Source of the DNA: Candidatus Thiosymbion sp.
GTDB taxonomy: Bacteria; Pseudomonadota; Gammaproteobacteria; Chromatiales; Chromatiaceae
Assembly: GCA_018435665.1 (NCBI GenBank)
Contig: JAHDND010000169.1
Span: 1 to 41,865 of the forward strand
DNA: 41,865 nt
Direction: 5' to 3'
Shown here one piece after another: positions 17,809-28,006 of the stretch. The notes beneath the pieces were generated by a model. The model was not told where the DNA came from. It was given only the letters and a program-made list of their open reading frames with translations, and did not search any database. The number at the start of each line of letters is the position of its first letter. Position 1 is the stretch's first letter. Position numbers and translations under genes: made by a program.

Positions 17809-20178
17809 TCAGGCCTGGCTGGTGGCCAGCCGGGTCGGCATTTCCGCCTGGCGGCTGGCCCAGCGCTTCATCCCGACCAAAACCAGGCCCAGGGTCAGGA
17901 GGATGCCCAGGGTCCAAGAGGTGGATTGCAGCGGGTGCTGGCCAAAGGTGGCAAGCTGGTAGTAAAGGGTGGCGACGCCATAGCCCATGGCGGTTGACCA
18001 GAGGGCGATGAAGCTGGCCCAGCGCAGGTTGGCCTCGCGGTAGACGGCGCCCAGCACCGCCACGCAGGGGAAGTAGAGCAGTACCAGCAGCAGGTAGGCG
18101 AAGGCGCCGGCGGTGCCGTCGAAGAGTTGGGCCATGGCGCCGAAGGTGCCCGCGCCGACCTCCTGGGCCGCGGCGGCGGCCTGAACGTCGCTGACATCGC
18201 CGATGTCGAGTCCCAGGGGGTCCAGGGCGGCATCGGCCAGGCCGGCCAGATTGGCGGGGATGGTGGCGAAGGCCTCGCCCACGGCCGCCGCCAGGTCGAA
18301 GCCGGTAGCGGTCTCTCCGGCGGTGCTGGCCTCCGCCTGATCCGCCGGGGCAGCTTCAGCCTCCCGCGCGGCGGCATGACGGGAATAGAGGGTGTCCAGG
18401 GTCCCGACCACCGCCTCCTTGGCGAGGATGCCGGTAAAGACGCCCACCGCGGCGGGCCAGTTGTCTTCCTTCAGGCCAATGGGGGCGAAGACCGGGGTGA
18501 TGGCCTGGCCGACGGCGGCCAGCACCGAACCCTCGTCCTCCTGATGGCCGAAGCGGCCGTCGGTGCCCAGGCTGCTCAGCAGGTTGAGCGCCAGGACCAT
18601 GGGGACGATGATCTTGCCGGCCTTGAGGATGAAGCCCTTGAGACGCTCCCAGGTGTGCAGCCCCAGGCCCTTGAGGGTGGGCAGGTGGTAAGTCGGCAGT
18701 TCCATGATGAAGTGGGACCCGGCACCCGGGAGCAGGGTGTGCTTGAGGGCGATGGCGGTCAGGACCGCCACGGCGACCCCGATGAGGTAGAGCAGGAAGA
18801 CCATGTTCTGGCCGCCGACAGGAAAGAAGGCGGCGGCGAAGAGGGCATAGACCGGCAGCCGGGCGCCGCAGGACATGAAGGGGGTCATGGCCATGGTCAT
18901 GAAGCGGTCGCGGGGGTTTTCCAGGGTGCGGGTGGCCATCACCGCCGGGACGTTGCAGCCGAAGCCGACGATCAGGGGCACGAAGGACTTGCCCGGTAGC
19001 CCCAGGGCGCGCATCAGGCGGTCGATGACGAAGGCGGCGCGGGCCATGTAGCCCGAATCCTCCAGGAAGGACAGAAAGAGGAACAGGAAGCCGATGACCG
19101 GGATGAAGGTTGCCACCGTCTGGATGCCGCCACCGGCGCCATCGGCGATGAGGACCCGCAGCCAGTCCGGGGCGCCCAGGCTGGTCATGACCGCGCCTAG
19201 GCCGTCCACCAGCAGGGCGCCAAACAGCAGGTCGAAGAAGTCGATGAAGGCCCCGCCCAGGTTGATGGTCAAGAGGAACATCAGGTACATGACCAGCAGG
19301 AAGATCGGCAGCCCCAGGACCCGGTTGAGCACCACCCGGTCCAGGGCGCGACCGAGGCTGGCCACTGGCTGGGCCTGGCGCTGGATGACCTGGCCGGCGA
19401 CGGTGCCGATGAACTGGTAGCGGGCGTCGGCGGCCAGGATGTCCATCTCCTCACCCAGTTCGGCCTCGATCTGGCGGCGCAGGGCACTGGCCTCTTCCAG
19501 GGTGTGGGGGCCGGCGAAACCGGGCGCCGCCATGTCCCCTTCCAGCAGTTTGAGGGCGGTCCAGTCCGGGCGCGGGGCCCCGGGACGCCGGCTATCCACT
19601 TCGCCCGCCAGGCGGGCCACCGCCGCCTCGATCGGTGCGGGATAGGTCACCCGCACCTGGGGATGGCCCAGGCCGCCTCGGGCCAGCAGGGCCTTGAGGT
19701 CCTCCACGCCCTGGCCGGTGCTGGCGCTCATGGGCACCACCGGGCAATCGAGCAGGCGCGACAGGGCCGCGGCATCGAGCTGGTGACCCTTTTTCGCCGC
19801 CGCGTCGACCATGTTCAGGGCCACCACCAGGGGGCGCCCCAGTTCCAGTAACTGGGTGGTGAGATAGAGGTTCCGCTCCAGGTTGCCGCCGTCGAGGATG
19901 TTGACGATCAGGTCCGCCCCGTCGGAGAGCACGAAATCGTGGGTGACCTGCTGGTCCAGGGTGGTGGCGCCGGGGATGGCATCCAGGGCGTAGACCCCCG
20001 GCAGGTCCACCACCTCTACCTCCTGGCCCTGGAAGCGGTAGTGGCCGGACTTACGTTCCACCGTGACCCCGGGCCAGTTACCCACGGTCTGCCGCGCCCC
20101 GGTGAGGGCATTGAAAAGGGTGGTCTTGCCGCAGTTGGGGTTGCCAACCAGGGCAATGGTCAGGTTCGCTGAGGGCAT
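17809..20178 (-). CDS. feoB: Ferrous iron transporter FeoB
   Basis: A full-length 789-residue FeoB, the inner-membrane Fe(II) importer. The G domain is intact: G1 VGNPNCGKTT (11-20), G3 DLPG near 58 and G4 NMVD in VALNMVDAAAKK. The membrane part has the two Gate repeats, including GCNVPAVMATRTLENPRDR and FMSCGARLPVYALFAAAFF with the conserved cysteines. A cytoplasmic insert near 620-680 is Ala/Glu-rich (EAEAAPADQAEAS). GGAG lies 8 bases before the ATG. It follows feoA and leads into the fez-like genes, so import and storage may be coupled. Confidence 0.97.
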   Translation of the reverse strand: MPSANLTIALVGNPNCGKTTLFNALTGARQTVGNWPGVTVERKSGHYRFQGQEVEVVDLPGVYALDAIPGATTLDQQVTHDFVLSDGADLIVNILDGGNLERNLYLTTQLLELGRPLVVALNMVDAAAKKGHQLDAAALSRLLDCPVVPMSASTGQGVEDLKALLARGGLGHPQVRVTYPAPIEAAVARLAGEVDSRRPGAPRPDWTALKLLEGDMAAPGFAGPHTLEEASALRRQIEAELGEEMDILAADARYQFIGTVAGQVIQRQAQPVASLGRALDRVVLNRVLGLPIFLLVMYLMFLLTINLGGAFIDFFDLLFGALLVDGLGAVMTSLGAPDWLRVLIADGAGGGIQTVATFIPVIGFLFLFLSFLEDSGYMARAAFVIDRLMRALGLPGKSFVPLIVGFGCNVPAVMATRTLENPRDRFMTMAMTPFMSCGARLPVYALFAAAFFPVGGQNMVFLLYLIGVAVAVLTAIALKHTLLPGAGSHFIMELPTYHLPTLKGLGLHTWERLKGFILKAGKIIVPMVLALNLLSSLGTDGRFGHQEDEGSVLAAVGQAITPVFAPIGLKEDNWPAAVGVFTGILAKEAVVGTLDTLYSRHAAAREAEAAPADQAEASTAGETATGFDLAAAVGEAFATIPANLAGLADAALDPLGLDIGDVSDVQAAAAAQEVGAGTFGAMAQLFDGTAGAFAYLLLVLLYFPCVAVLGAVYREANLRWASFIALWSTAMGYGVATLYYQLATFGQHPLQSTSWTLGILLTLGLVLVGMKRWASRQAEMPTRLATSQA

Positions 20179-20221
20179 GCCGCAACTCCGAGGATGAAAA
20201 GGTGAGGCAAAAAGGGACCTG

Positions 20222-20249
20222 GCGGACCCGTCCGTCGGGATGGGTCCGC
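20222..20249 (-). promoter_or_regulatory. Hairpin in the feoA-feoB gap
   Basis: GCGGACCC and GGGTCCGC form an 8-bp stem around a 12-base loop, inside an unusually long 179-bp gap between feoA and feoB. It may tune the ratio of the two products. No T-run follows. Confidence 0.4.
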
Positions 20250-20357
20250 TGGCATCCTGATCAGGGGGTATCAGGGGCTTGGGGTCGGCGGAAGTCAGAG
20301 CGCGTCTCGGCGCTTGAGCTTCCGGGGCGCCACCCAGCCCCGTCGGTCGTCAGAGGC

Positions 20358-20591
20358 TCAGGTGCGTTGCACCCGCAAGACCTCTGCCTCGTTCTTGCGC
20401 AGCGACAGGTTATAGCCGCGCACCTCGACCTCCACCGGGTCACCCAGGGGCGCCAGGCGGGTGACGAGGATTTCGGTGCCGGGGGTCAGACCCATGGTCA
20501 GCAGGCGATGGCGATAGCCGGGGCAACCGGCGGCATAGCCGCTGACCCGGGCCCGCTCGCCGACTTTGAGCATCTTGAGGGTGGTGAACAT
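20358..20591 (-). CDS. feoA: FeoA SH3-like protein
   Basis: A 77-residue FeoA: small SH3-like fold with KMLKVGERARVSGY, the family's RHRLLTMGLTPGTEILV block and VEVEVRGYNLSLRKNEA. It is a cytoplasmic partner of FeoB. It is the first gene after the Fur-box-like promoter. The ATG has no strong ribosome site, but the alignment to the family starts at this residue. Confidence 0.95.
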   Translation of the reverse strand: MFTTLKMLKVGERARVSGYAAGCPGYRHRLLTMGLTPGTEILVTRLAPLGDPVEVEVRGYNLSLRKNEAEVLRVQRT

Positions 20592-20653
20592 CGGGATCGT
20601 TGTGCAAATGAGTAAGCGGAGGGAACAAGGCCGATAGAACTTTATAACTTTTG

Positions 20654-20685
20654 CAAATGATAACGGATATCATTTGTGGCTGCAA
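20654..20685 (-). promoter_or_regulatory. Fur-box-like palindrome in the feoA promoter
   Basis: CAAATGATA-ACGGA-TATCATTTG (20654-20676) is a perfect 9-bp inverted repeat whose core AATGATAACGGATATCATT is close to the Fur consensus. On the minus strand TTGCAG (20685-20680), a 17-base spacer and TATCAT (20662-20657) can act as -35 and -10, so Fur bound to the box would block polymerase. This would turn the operon on when iron is scarce. The rest of the 20592-20928 gap shows nothing else I can name. Confidence 0.75.
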
Positions 20686-20928
20686 TTGAAGTAGGTCAGT
20701 TCTTGCCTTCACGACCGGGGTGTCCCCTTGCCCTGCCGCCGAGAGCCAACCTTGGCGTTAGATCACGACCTGGTCGACGATGGGGTCGGGAGAGGACGGT
20801 GGCTAGCTGCCATTTACCCATTTCCGCATCTTGGGATTTCCGTGGTGTGCTCGGTGTTGCAAGGCTGGCATAATGAGTTTTGATTCATTCATTGGAAGGC
20901 GGGTCTTGGCGATGATCCCACACCCGGC

Positions 20929-23454
20929 GTGAGGCTGCTCCTGCAAACCCTTCTTCCAGCTATGGTGGTGGCCCTGGCCTACTTTTTTCTGGGCCACGTC
21001 AGCTTGTTGGCGGTCTCTTCCCATGGAATCGTGACCCCGACCATCTTTCTGCCAGAAGGTGCAGCCCTCGCGGCCGGTATCCTGATCGGACCCAGGATCG
21101 CCAGCGGCGTCTTCCTGGGGCAGTTACTGTTGGCCCTGAGCCGTGGTCAGTCCTGGGAACCGGCCCTGGCCATCGCGGTGGTGAACAGTTTCGAGGTCGT
21201 CATCGGCGCCCTGCTGGCCAGGCGGTGGGGGATAGGCACGAATCTCGCTCCGGGCGCCTATCTCCGCCTGTTGCTGCTGATCTATCTGATCCTGCAACCC
21301 TTCAGCGCCACCCTGGGGACCGCTGCCCTGTGGTACTGGGACGTGGTCACTACGCTGGGGGAGTTCCGGCAGGTCTGGCTGAGTTGGTGGTCAGGAAATG
21401 CCTTGGCCCAGACCTTGCTGGTGCCCCTGCTGCTGGCGGCCCGCAACGATCCTCGGTCACGGATTCGGCAAGCAGCGACGAAGAGCGCCCTCCCGCTGGC
21501 ACTGCTGGCGCTACTGGTCGGGTTCTCCTTCTACAGTCCGGTGAGCGACCATCATACGGTCGCCCTGCTAGGGTTAGGCGCGCCCCTCCTGCTGTGGATC
21601 GCCGGCCGCGCCGGTATCGCCATGGCCAGCCTGACCACGACGGTTCTGGTCATGGCCCTGCTGTACCTCACCGGTCAGGCTGATGGGCCCTTCGTCCGGG
21701 AAGGCGCTGTGCTGGTATTCGACCTGAATGCCTTCAGCCTTGGCCTGGTCTTGACGGTCCAGGTCTTCAGCCTTCTCAATGTGGAACACAAACGGATGGA
21801 GGCGGAACGCACCTTGCTGCTGGATCAGTTGCGAATCAGTGCCAGTGTCTTCTCCTCCACTCAGGACGGTGTCCTGATCACCGATTCGCAGCGGCGCATC
21901 ATCGATGTCAATGCCGCCTTTACCCAGATCAGCGGTTATCAGCACGAGGAGGTCCTGGGTCGTGACCCCAAGTGCCTCGCCTCGGGCATGACCCCGCCGG
22001 AAATCTACGCCGATATGTGGCAAAGCCTGATTAAGGCCGGGTTCTGGCGTGGTGAATTGATCAATCGTCACAAGAAAGGCCATGTCGTAGCCGAAACGAT
22101 CGCGATCTCGGCGGTAAGGACCGATGATGGCAGCATTAGCCATTACGTCGCGGTGATCAGTTGCGTGAACCCCTTGCGCAATGATCACTTGACCGGGTTG
22201 CCGAGCCGTATCCAAATCTATGACCGCCTGGCCAAGACCCTCGCCAAGGCCCATGCCCACCATCATAAGGTCGCGCTCATCATTTTATGTCTGGACCGTC
22301 TGCGAACGGTCAATCTGGCCTATGGCCAGGCAGCGGGGGACCGGGTCCTGCGGGTGACTGGACAGCGCCTGACAGGCTGTTTGCCAGAAACCGCGTCCTT
22401 GGGGCGTATGCATGGAGATGAGTACGCCATCATTCTGGATGAGTTGACGCACACCGCCGATGTGGAAGGCATTGTGAAATGTCTGCTCGCCGCAGCCAAC
22501 CAGCCCCTATTCCTCAAGGAAGAAAAGTTCCAGGTCACGATTAGTCTAGGTATCGCCTTTTATCCTGATGACGCACAGGAGTTGAAGGACTTGCTGAGGT
22601 GCGGTGATCTAGCCCTACAGGTCGCCAAAGATCAGGGGGGCGCCTCCAGCCACTATTATCGGGCCGGGCTCCAGCAGCAGGCCTTGGAACGCAAGTGGTT
22701 GATGGGTGCTCTCCGCTCGGCTCTGGAGAAAGGGCACTTCTGCCTGCATTACCAGCCCATTGTCCATCTGGCCACGGGCGTCACCCATAAGGCCGAGGCC
22801 TTGATCCGGTGGTACCACCCGGAGAAAGGGCCGATCAGCCCGGCCGATTTCATCCCCATGGCGGAGAAAATGGGGCTTATCGGCGCCATCAGCGACTGGA
22901 TTCTGCAAGAGGCCTTGAAACATGCCGCCATGCTTCGCCGCCAGCGACCGGATTTTCAGATCAGCTTCAACGTCTCACCGGTTCACTTGCAGGATAAGCA
23001 GTTCGATGAGGGTCGGTACCTGGGCCAATTGGCCCAGATGGGACTCCCCGGTTCGGCACTGGTCCTGGAGATCACCGAGGGGCTCCTGTTGGAGGCTAAC
23101 CAACAGGTATTGAATCGTTTGTCCGCCTGCCGTGCGGCGGGTATTCAAGTGGCCCTGGATGATTTCGGCACAGGTTATTCCTCCCTGTCCTACCTGAATC
23201 GCTTCGAGATCGACTATCTGAAGATCGATCGGTCATTCGTGCATAATCTTCAGTCCGGTGCCAAGGAGTATGCCTTGTGCGAGACCATGGTCACCATGGC
23301 TCACAAACTCGGCCTCTCGGTCATCGCCGAGGGTATCGAGACCCAGGAGCAATCCCGCTTGCTGAAGGACCTCGGCTGTGATTTTGGCCAGGGTTACCTC
23401 TTCGCCGAACCCCTCTCCATAGCCGAGTTGCTGGCGCTCATGCATAAGAGCTGA
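20929..23454 (+). CDS. MASE1-PAS-GGDEF-EAL cyclic di-GMP protein
   Basis: An 841-residue inner-membrane protein. Residues 1-280 form an MASE1-type sensor with about eight helices (MVVALAYFFLGHVSLLAV, VTPTIFLPEGAALAAGI). Then come a PAS domain (QDGVLITDSQRRIIDVNAAF), a GGDEF domain near 420-580 and an EAL domain near 595-840. The GGDEF motif reads MHGDEYAII, so it is probably not an active cyclase. The EAL domain keeps KAEALIRW, the Asn of ISFNVSP, the Glu of LEITEG, DDFGTGYSS, KIDRSFV and IAEGIE, so phosphodiesterase activity is likely. The start is GTG with no clear ribosome site; no in-frame ATG lies upstream before a stop. Confidence 0.93.
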   Translation: MRLLLQTLLPAMVVALAYFFLGHVSLLAVSSHGIVTPTIFLPEGAALAAGILIGPRIASGVFLGQLLLALSRGQSWEPALAIAVVNSFEVVIGALLARRWGIGTNLAPGAYLRLLLLIYLILQPFSATLGTAALWYWDVVTTLGEFRQVWLSWWSGNALAQTLLVPLLLAARNDPRSRIRQAATKSALPLALLALLVGFSFYSPVSDHHTVALLGLGAPLLLWIAGRAGIAMASLTTTVLVMALLYLTGQADGPFVREGAVLVFDLNAFSLGLVLTVQVFSLLNVEHKRMEAERTLLLDQLRISASVFSSTQDGVLITDSQRRIIDVNAAFTQISGYQHEEVLGRDPKCLASGMTPPEIYADMWQSLIKAGFWRGELINRHKKGHVVAETIAISAVRTDDGSISHYVAVISCVNPLRNDHLTGLPSRIQIYDRLAKTLAKAHAHHHKVALIILCLDRLRTVNLAYGQAAGDRVLRVTGQRLTGCLPETASLGRMHGDEYAIILDELTHTADVEGIVKCLLAAANQPLFLKEEKFQVTISLGIAFYPDDAQELKDLLRCGDLALQVAKDQGGASSHYYRAGLQQQALERKWLMGALRSALEKGHFCLHYQPIVHLATGVTHKAEALIRWYHPEKGPISPADFIPMAEKMGLIGAISDWILQEALKHAAMLRRQRPDFQISFNVSPVHLQDKQFDEGRYLGQLAQMGLPGSALVLEITEGLLLEANQQVLNRLSACRAAGIQVALDDFGTGYSSLSYLNRFEIDYLKIDRSFVHNLQSGAKEYALCETMVTMAHKLGLSVIAEGIETQEQSRLLKDLGCDFGQGYLFAEPLSIAELLALMHKS

Positions 23455-23519
23455 CCTGCAGCCCGCGCGCTCACCCTCCTCCGGCTCGATCCCTTGGCGA
23501 GTCGTCGTCCGGCGGGAGA

Positions 23520-26500
23520 TCAGGTTTGGGCCTGCCGCTGGTGCCGCATGGCCAGGTAGTAGATCACCGGTACGGCCATGCGCGACAGCAGCAGGGAGGC
23601 GACCTCGCCGGCCATGAGGGACAGGGCCAGGCCCTGAAAGATGGGGTCATAGAGGATGACGCTGCCGCCCACCACCACCGCCAGGGCGGTGAGCAGCATG
23701 GGGCGAAAGCGGATGGCCCCGGCGTCCACCACCGCCTCCGCCAGGGGCATGCCCTCCCGGACCCGCAGCTTGATGAAATCGACCAGGATGATGGAGTTGC
23801 GCACCACGATCCCGGCGCCGGCGATGAAGCCGATCATGGAGGTGGCGCTGAAGAAGGCCCCCAGGGCCCAGTGGGCTGGCAGGATGCCGACCAGGGAGAA
23901 GGGTATGGCCGCCATGATAATGAAGGGGGTGCGGAAGGAGCGGAACCAGCCCACCACCAGGGCGTAGATGAGCACCAGGACGATGGCGAAGGCCGCCCCC
24001 AGGTCGCGGAACACCTCGTAGCTGATGTGCCATTCGCCGTCCCACTTCATGGCCGGTTCGGCGGTGGAGAAGGGCTGACGGATGTTGAGGATCTCCAGGG
24101 GCGCGCCGCGGCCCTCGGGCACGTAGGCGGCGAGCTGCTCCTTGAGGGCGAGGATGGCGTACAGGGGGCTCTCCTCCGCCCCGGCCACGTCCGCGGTGAC
24201 GTAGACCACCGGCAACTGATTCTTGCGATGGATGCTCTTCTCCCCCACCCCCTGTTCGAGGCGCACCACCTCGCCCAGGGGCACGCAGCGCCGGTTGCCG
24301 CAGACGGGGAGGGGCAACAATTCGCTGGGCTGGGCGCGCTGGTCGAGGGGCAGACGCAGGTGGATTAGCACGTCCTCGGGGGCATCGACGCCATGCAGGA
24401 GCCCGGCATCGGCGCCGGCCTGGGCGATGCGCAGGGCATCGGTCACCTGGTCGGCATCGATGCCGAGCAGGGCGGCCTTCTCCTGGTCGAAGCCGAAGCG
24501 CAGCAGGGGCTGGTCCGCCTCCACGTACCAGTCCACGTCCACCACCCCGGGGGTGGCCTCGAACAGGTCGCGGAGGTGGGCGGCGATGCGGATCTGCTCC
24601 CCGTAATCCGGGCCATAGACCTCCGCCACCAGGGTCTGGAGGACCGGCGGCCCTGGCGGGACCTCGGCGACCTTGATCCGGGCCTGGTGCTCCCGGGCCA
24701 GGTCCTGGATACGCTCGCGGATGCGTTTGGCGATAGCGTGGCTCTGCTCCGACCGCGCCTCGCCGTGGACCAGGTTGACCTGGATGTCGGCGACGTGGGG
24801 GCCCCGGCGCAGGAAGTAGTGCCGTACCAGGCCATTGAAGTTGTAAGGGGCGGCGGTGCCGGCGTAGATCTGATAGTTGAGGATCTCCGGCTCCGCACTG
24901 AGCCGCGCGGCGATCAGCCGGGCGACGTTGGCGGTATGCTCCAGGGAGGTGCCCTCGTCCATGTCGACGATGATCTGGAATTCGCTCTTGTTGTCGAAGG
25001 GCAGCATCTTGACCTTGACCGCCCCGGTGGCGACCAGGGCAACGGAGCCCACCAGGAGCAGGGTGATGGTGACGAGAAAGGTGATCCCCAGCCAGGGACG
25101 GCGGATCATGGGGGCCATGACCCGGCGATAGGCGCGCGTCGTCAGGTCCTCCCGCTCGGGGGGCGCCTGGCCCGCCAGCGCCAGTTGGGCCGTCCGCCCT
25201 GTTTGCGTCGGTTGGGCCGCCTCGCTCGTCTGTTCTGCCTGCCCCGCCCGGCGGGCGTGCCAGCGCAGCATGCGGTAGGCCGCCCAGGGGGTGATCATGA
25301 AGGCGACGGCCATGGAGAAGAGCATGGCCGCGGTGGCCCCCACCGGGATGGGTCGCATGTAGGGACCCATCAGGCCCTGGACGAAGGCCATGGGCAGGAC
25401 CGCGGCGATGACGGTGAGGGTGGCGAGGATCAGGGGGCTGCGGACCTCGTTGACCGCCTCCACCGTCAGCTCCTTGAGGGGCCGGCCGCGGTTCGCCGGC
25501 AGGCGGAAGTGGCGGACCACGTTCTCCACGTCGACGATGGGGTCGTCCACCAGGATGCCGATAGAGAAGATGAGGGCGAAGAGGGTGACGCGGTTCAGGG
25601 TGAAGCCGAGCAGATAGAAGGTCGCCAGGGTCAGGGCCAGGGTCACCGGGATGGCGATGGCCACCACCCCCGCCTCCCGCCACCCCAGGACCAGGGCGAT
25701 CAGCAGGCTGACGCCGGCCACCGCCAGGCCCATGTGGAACAGCAGTTCGTTGGACTTCTCCCGGGCCGTCTGGCCATAGTCGCGGGTGACGGTCACCTCC
25801 ACGCCCGCGGGGATCACCCGGCCGCGCAGGGTCTCGACCTTGCGCAACACCTCGGCGACCACCTGGACGGCGTTGGTCCCCGCCCGTTTGGCCACCGCCA
25901 GGGTCACCGCCGCCTCCTCCACCGGCGGGCCGGTCCCCGCGGGATTGGGACGGCCGAAGAGGACATAGTCCTCGATCTCCTCGGCCCCGTCCTGGAGGCG
26001 GGCGATGTCGCGCACATAGACCATCTGGCCGGCATGGACGCCGACCACCACCCCGCCCACCGCCGCGGTGCTGTCCAGGAAACCGCCGAACTCGGTCAGG
26101 ACCTCCCGCTCCACGGCGGGAAAGCTGCCGGTGCGCAGCTGATGATTGGCCAGCTCCACCGCCTCCAGGACCCGGTTCGGGTCAATGCCGTAGGCGGTGA
26201 GGCGACTCGCGTCCAGTTCCACCCGCACCTGGCGCCGCTGACCGCCGATCAGGGTGGTCTCCGAGACCTCGGGGATCTCCTTGATGGCGTCGTCCGCCAG
26301 GGCGGCGATGTGCCGTAGGGCCTGGTGGTCCTGGCCGCCGCCGTGGAAGGTCAGGGCCAGGATGGGCACATCGTCGATGCGCCGGGGCTTGAGCAGGGGC
26401 GGGGAGGCCCCGGGGGGGATGCGGTCCAGGTTGGCGTAGAGCTTCTGGTAGAGCTGGACGATGGCCTTCTCCTCGTCCCAGCCCACCAGGAAGCGGACGA

Positions 26501-26816
26501 TCATCAGGGCCTGACCGGGGCTGGAGGTGGAATAGACGTACTCCACCCCCGGCAGCTCCCGGGCGAGTTTCTCCAGGGGCCGGGTGACCCGCTGGGCCAC
26601 CTCGTCGGCGGTGGAGCCCGGCATGGCCACGAAGACATCCACCAGGGGCACGACGATCTGCGGCTCCTCCTCCCGGGGCAGCAGGTAAACCGCCAGGACG
26701 CCGAGGAGGATGGCCGCCCCGGCGATCAGGGGCGTCAGGGGTGAATCGACGAAAAAGGTCAGGATGCGGGCGATGAGCCCGAACCGGCGGACCCGATAGG
26801 TGCGCTTCGCCTTCAT
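23520..26816 (-). CDS. RND-family efflux pump permease
   Basis: A 1098-residue inner-membrane RND permease of the AcrB/CzcA superfamily. It has a first helix at [20 protein letters not shown], a porter domain ([32 protein letters not shown]), the helix-4 proton-relay motif [18 protein letters not shown] with paired Asp residues, a Ala/Gln/Thr-rich cytoplasmic loop near 525-555, a second porter domain and closing helices ([21 protein letters not shown]). The membrane-fusion and outer-membrane partners expected for such pumps are not adjacent. The substrate cannot be told from sequence. It converges on the MASE1 gene across 65 bp. Confidence 0.93.
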   Translation of the reverse strand: MKAKRTYRVRRFGLIARILTFFVDSPLTPLIAGAAILLGVLAVYLLPREEEPQIVVPLVDVFVAMPGSTADEVAQRVTRPLEKLARELPGVEYVYSTSSPGQALMIVRFLVGWDEEKAIVQLYQKLYANLDRIPPGASPPLLKPRRIDDVPILALTFHGGGQDHQALRHIAALADDAIKEIPEVSETTLIGGQRRQVRVELDASRLTAYGIDPNRVLEAVELANHQLRTGSFPAVEREVLTEFGGFLDSTAAVGGVVVGVHAGQMVYVRDIARLQDGAEEIEDYVLFGRPNPAGTGPPVEEAAVTLAVAKRAGTNAVQVVAEVLRKVETLRGRVIPAGVEVTVTRDYGQTAREKSNELLFHMGLAVAGVSLLIALVLGWREAGVVAIAIPVTLALTLATFYLLGFTLNRVTLFALIFSIGILVDDPIVDVENVVRHFRLPANRGRPLKELTVEAVNEVRSPLILATLTVIAAVLPMAFVQGLMGPYMRPIPVGATAAMLFSMAVAFMITPWAAYRMLRWHARRAGQAEQTSEAAQPTQTGRTAQLALAGQAPPEREDLTTRAYRRVMAPMIRRPWLGITFLVTITLLLVGSVALVATGAVKVKMLPFDNKSEFQIIVDMDEGTSLEHTANVARLIAARLSAEPEILNYQIYAGTAAPYNFNGLVRHYFLRRGPHVADIQVNLVHGEARSEQSHAIAKRIRERIQDLAREHQARIKVAEVPPGPPVLQTLVAEVYGPDYGEQIRIAAHLRDLFEATPGVVDVDWYVEADQPLLRFGFDQEKAALLGIDADQVTDALRIAQAGADAGLLHGVDAPEDVLIHLRLPLDQRAQPSELLPLPVCGNRRCVPLGEVVRLEQGVGEKSIHRKNQLPVVYVTADVAGAEESPLYAILALKEQLAAYVPEGRGAPLEILNIRQPFSTAEPAMKWDGEWHISYEVFRDLGAAFAIVLVLIYALVVGWFRSFRTPFIIMAAIPFSLVGILPAHWALGAFFSATSMIGFIAGAGIVVRNSIILVDFIKLRVREGMPLAEAVVDAGAIRFRPMLLTALAVVVGGSVILYDPIFQGLALSLMAGEVASLLLSRMAVPVIYYLAMRHQRQAQT

Positions 26817-26832
26817 AGTGATTCGGGGTATG

Positions 26833-26896
26833 TTAGAAGTTCTGATAATTCTAATTTTCTATCGTTCAGTATAGGCACTCTCCCCGGTTTGGCCAG
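26833..26896 (-). promoter_or_regulatory. Promoter and operator-like dyad of the RND pump gene
   Basis: On the minus strand TATACT (26873-26868) is a good -10, with a weak -35 (CTGGCC, 26896-26891) 17 bases before it. Just downstream lies TTAGAA-N10-TTCTAA (26833-26854), a perfect 6-bp inverted repeat where a repressor could sit. No regulator gene is adjacent. Confidence 0.45.
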
Positions 26897-26992
26897 GGGT
26901 TCCCCCTAATACGGGGGTACGGCAAACGACCGGTTACCTCCCCCCACACCCCCCTACGACGCAGTCGCGCCCTTGCCCGGGATGGCGCCGGC

Positions 26993-28006
26993 TCAATCCA
27001 CCAGCAGCACCTTGGCGCCCCGCACCGGCCCACGTTTCAGTTCCAGGAGGGCGCGATTGGCTTCGGCCAAGGGGTAGGTCTCCACCGCGGGGCGCAGGGG
27101 GATTGCCCCGGCGATGGGGAGGAATTCCTCGAGGTCCCGATGGGTGACGTTGGCCACCGACTTGATCTCTTTCTCCTGCCAGAGGTGGGTGGCGTAGTTC
27201 AGCCGTAGCAGTTCCGCCTTGTCGCCTTCCTCCTTGCGGATGGCGTTGATCACCAGGCGCCCGCCGGGCTTGAGGTTGGCCAGGGCCGCGACCACCGGCT
27301 TCCAGGCGGGGGTGGTGTCGATGATGGCATCCAGGGGCCGGGGGGCGGGGTCCGCCGTGTCCCCGGCCCAGTCCGCGCCCAGTTCCAGGGCGAAGGCCCG
27401 GGCCGCGGCATCCCGGGCGAAGACGTGGACCGAGGTGCGGGGATAGAGGTGGCGGGCGAGTTGCAGGACCAGATGGGCCGAGCCGCCGAAGCCGGTCAGC
27501 CCCAAGGCCTGGCCGTCCCCGATGCCGGTCAGGCGCAGGGCGCGATAGCCGACCCCGCCGGCGCAGAGCAGGGGCGCCGCTTCGGCATCGCCAAAGATCG
27601 CGGGAATGGGGTAGGCATAGGCCTCCGGCACGGTCAGATACTCGGCGTAGCCGCCATTGACATCGCGGCCGGTGGCGCGAAAGCGGGGACTGAGGTTTTC
27701 GTCGGCGGTGCCGCTGGAGGAGTGGATCCAGCCGACCCCGACCCGGTCGCCCGGTCCGAAGCGGTTCGCCCCCGGCCCCCGGGCATCCACCCGCCCGACC
27801 ACCTCGTGACCCGGCACCACCGGCAGGTGGGGTGGGGCGGTGCGGCCCTCGATTTCATCCAGCTCGGTATGGCATACCCCGCAGGCCGTCACCCGCACGC
27901 GGATCTCACCGGGTGCGGGCTCCGGAATGGGTAACTCCACCGCCCGCAAGGGGGCCGGGTCCCCGTCCGCCAGGGATAGGATCCGGTCGATGACCATGGC
28001 TCTCAC
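26993..28006 (-). CDS. Zinc-type alcohol dehydrogenase lacking structural-zinc cysteines
   Basis: A 337-residue medium-chain dehydrogenase. The catalytic zinc ligands are present: Cys45 in CGVCHTELD, His67/Glu68 in PGHEVVG and a Cys in LLCAGGVGYRAL. The nucleotide fold is marked by LGLTGFGGSAHLVLQLA. At the place where most relatives have a four-cysteine structural-zinc loop, the sequence is GWIHSSSGTADENLSPRF, with no cysteine. It probably oxidises alcohols or reduces aldehydes with NAD(P), but may be less stable or use a different oligomer. It stands alone between the RND pump and a divergent metallopeptidase gene. Confidence 0.9.
   Translation of the reverse strand: MRAMVIDRILSLADGDPAPLRAVELPIPEPAPGEIRVRVTACGVCHTELDEIEGRTAPPHLPVVPGHEVVGRVDARGPGANRFGPGDRVGVGWIHSSSGTADENLSPRFRATGRDVNGGYAEYLTVPEAYAYPIPAIFGDAEAAPLLCAGGVGYRALRLTGIGDGQALGLTGFGGSAHLVLQLARHLYPRTSVHVFARDAAARAFALELGADWAGDTADPAPRPLDAIIDTTPAWKPVVAALANLKPGGRLVINAIRKEEGDKAELLRLNYATHLWQEKEIKSVANVTHRDLEEFLPIAGAIPLRPAVETYPLAEANRALLELKRGPVRGAKVLLVD

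Noticed and set aside
23647..26318. Long frames of 678 and 641 residues over the RND gene
   Set aside because: Both lie over the RND permease in other frames and show only Pro/Arg/Gly-rich or Gly/His/Asp-rich shadow composition.
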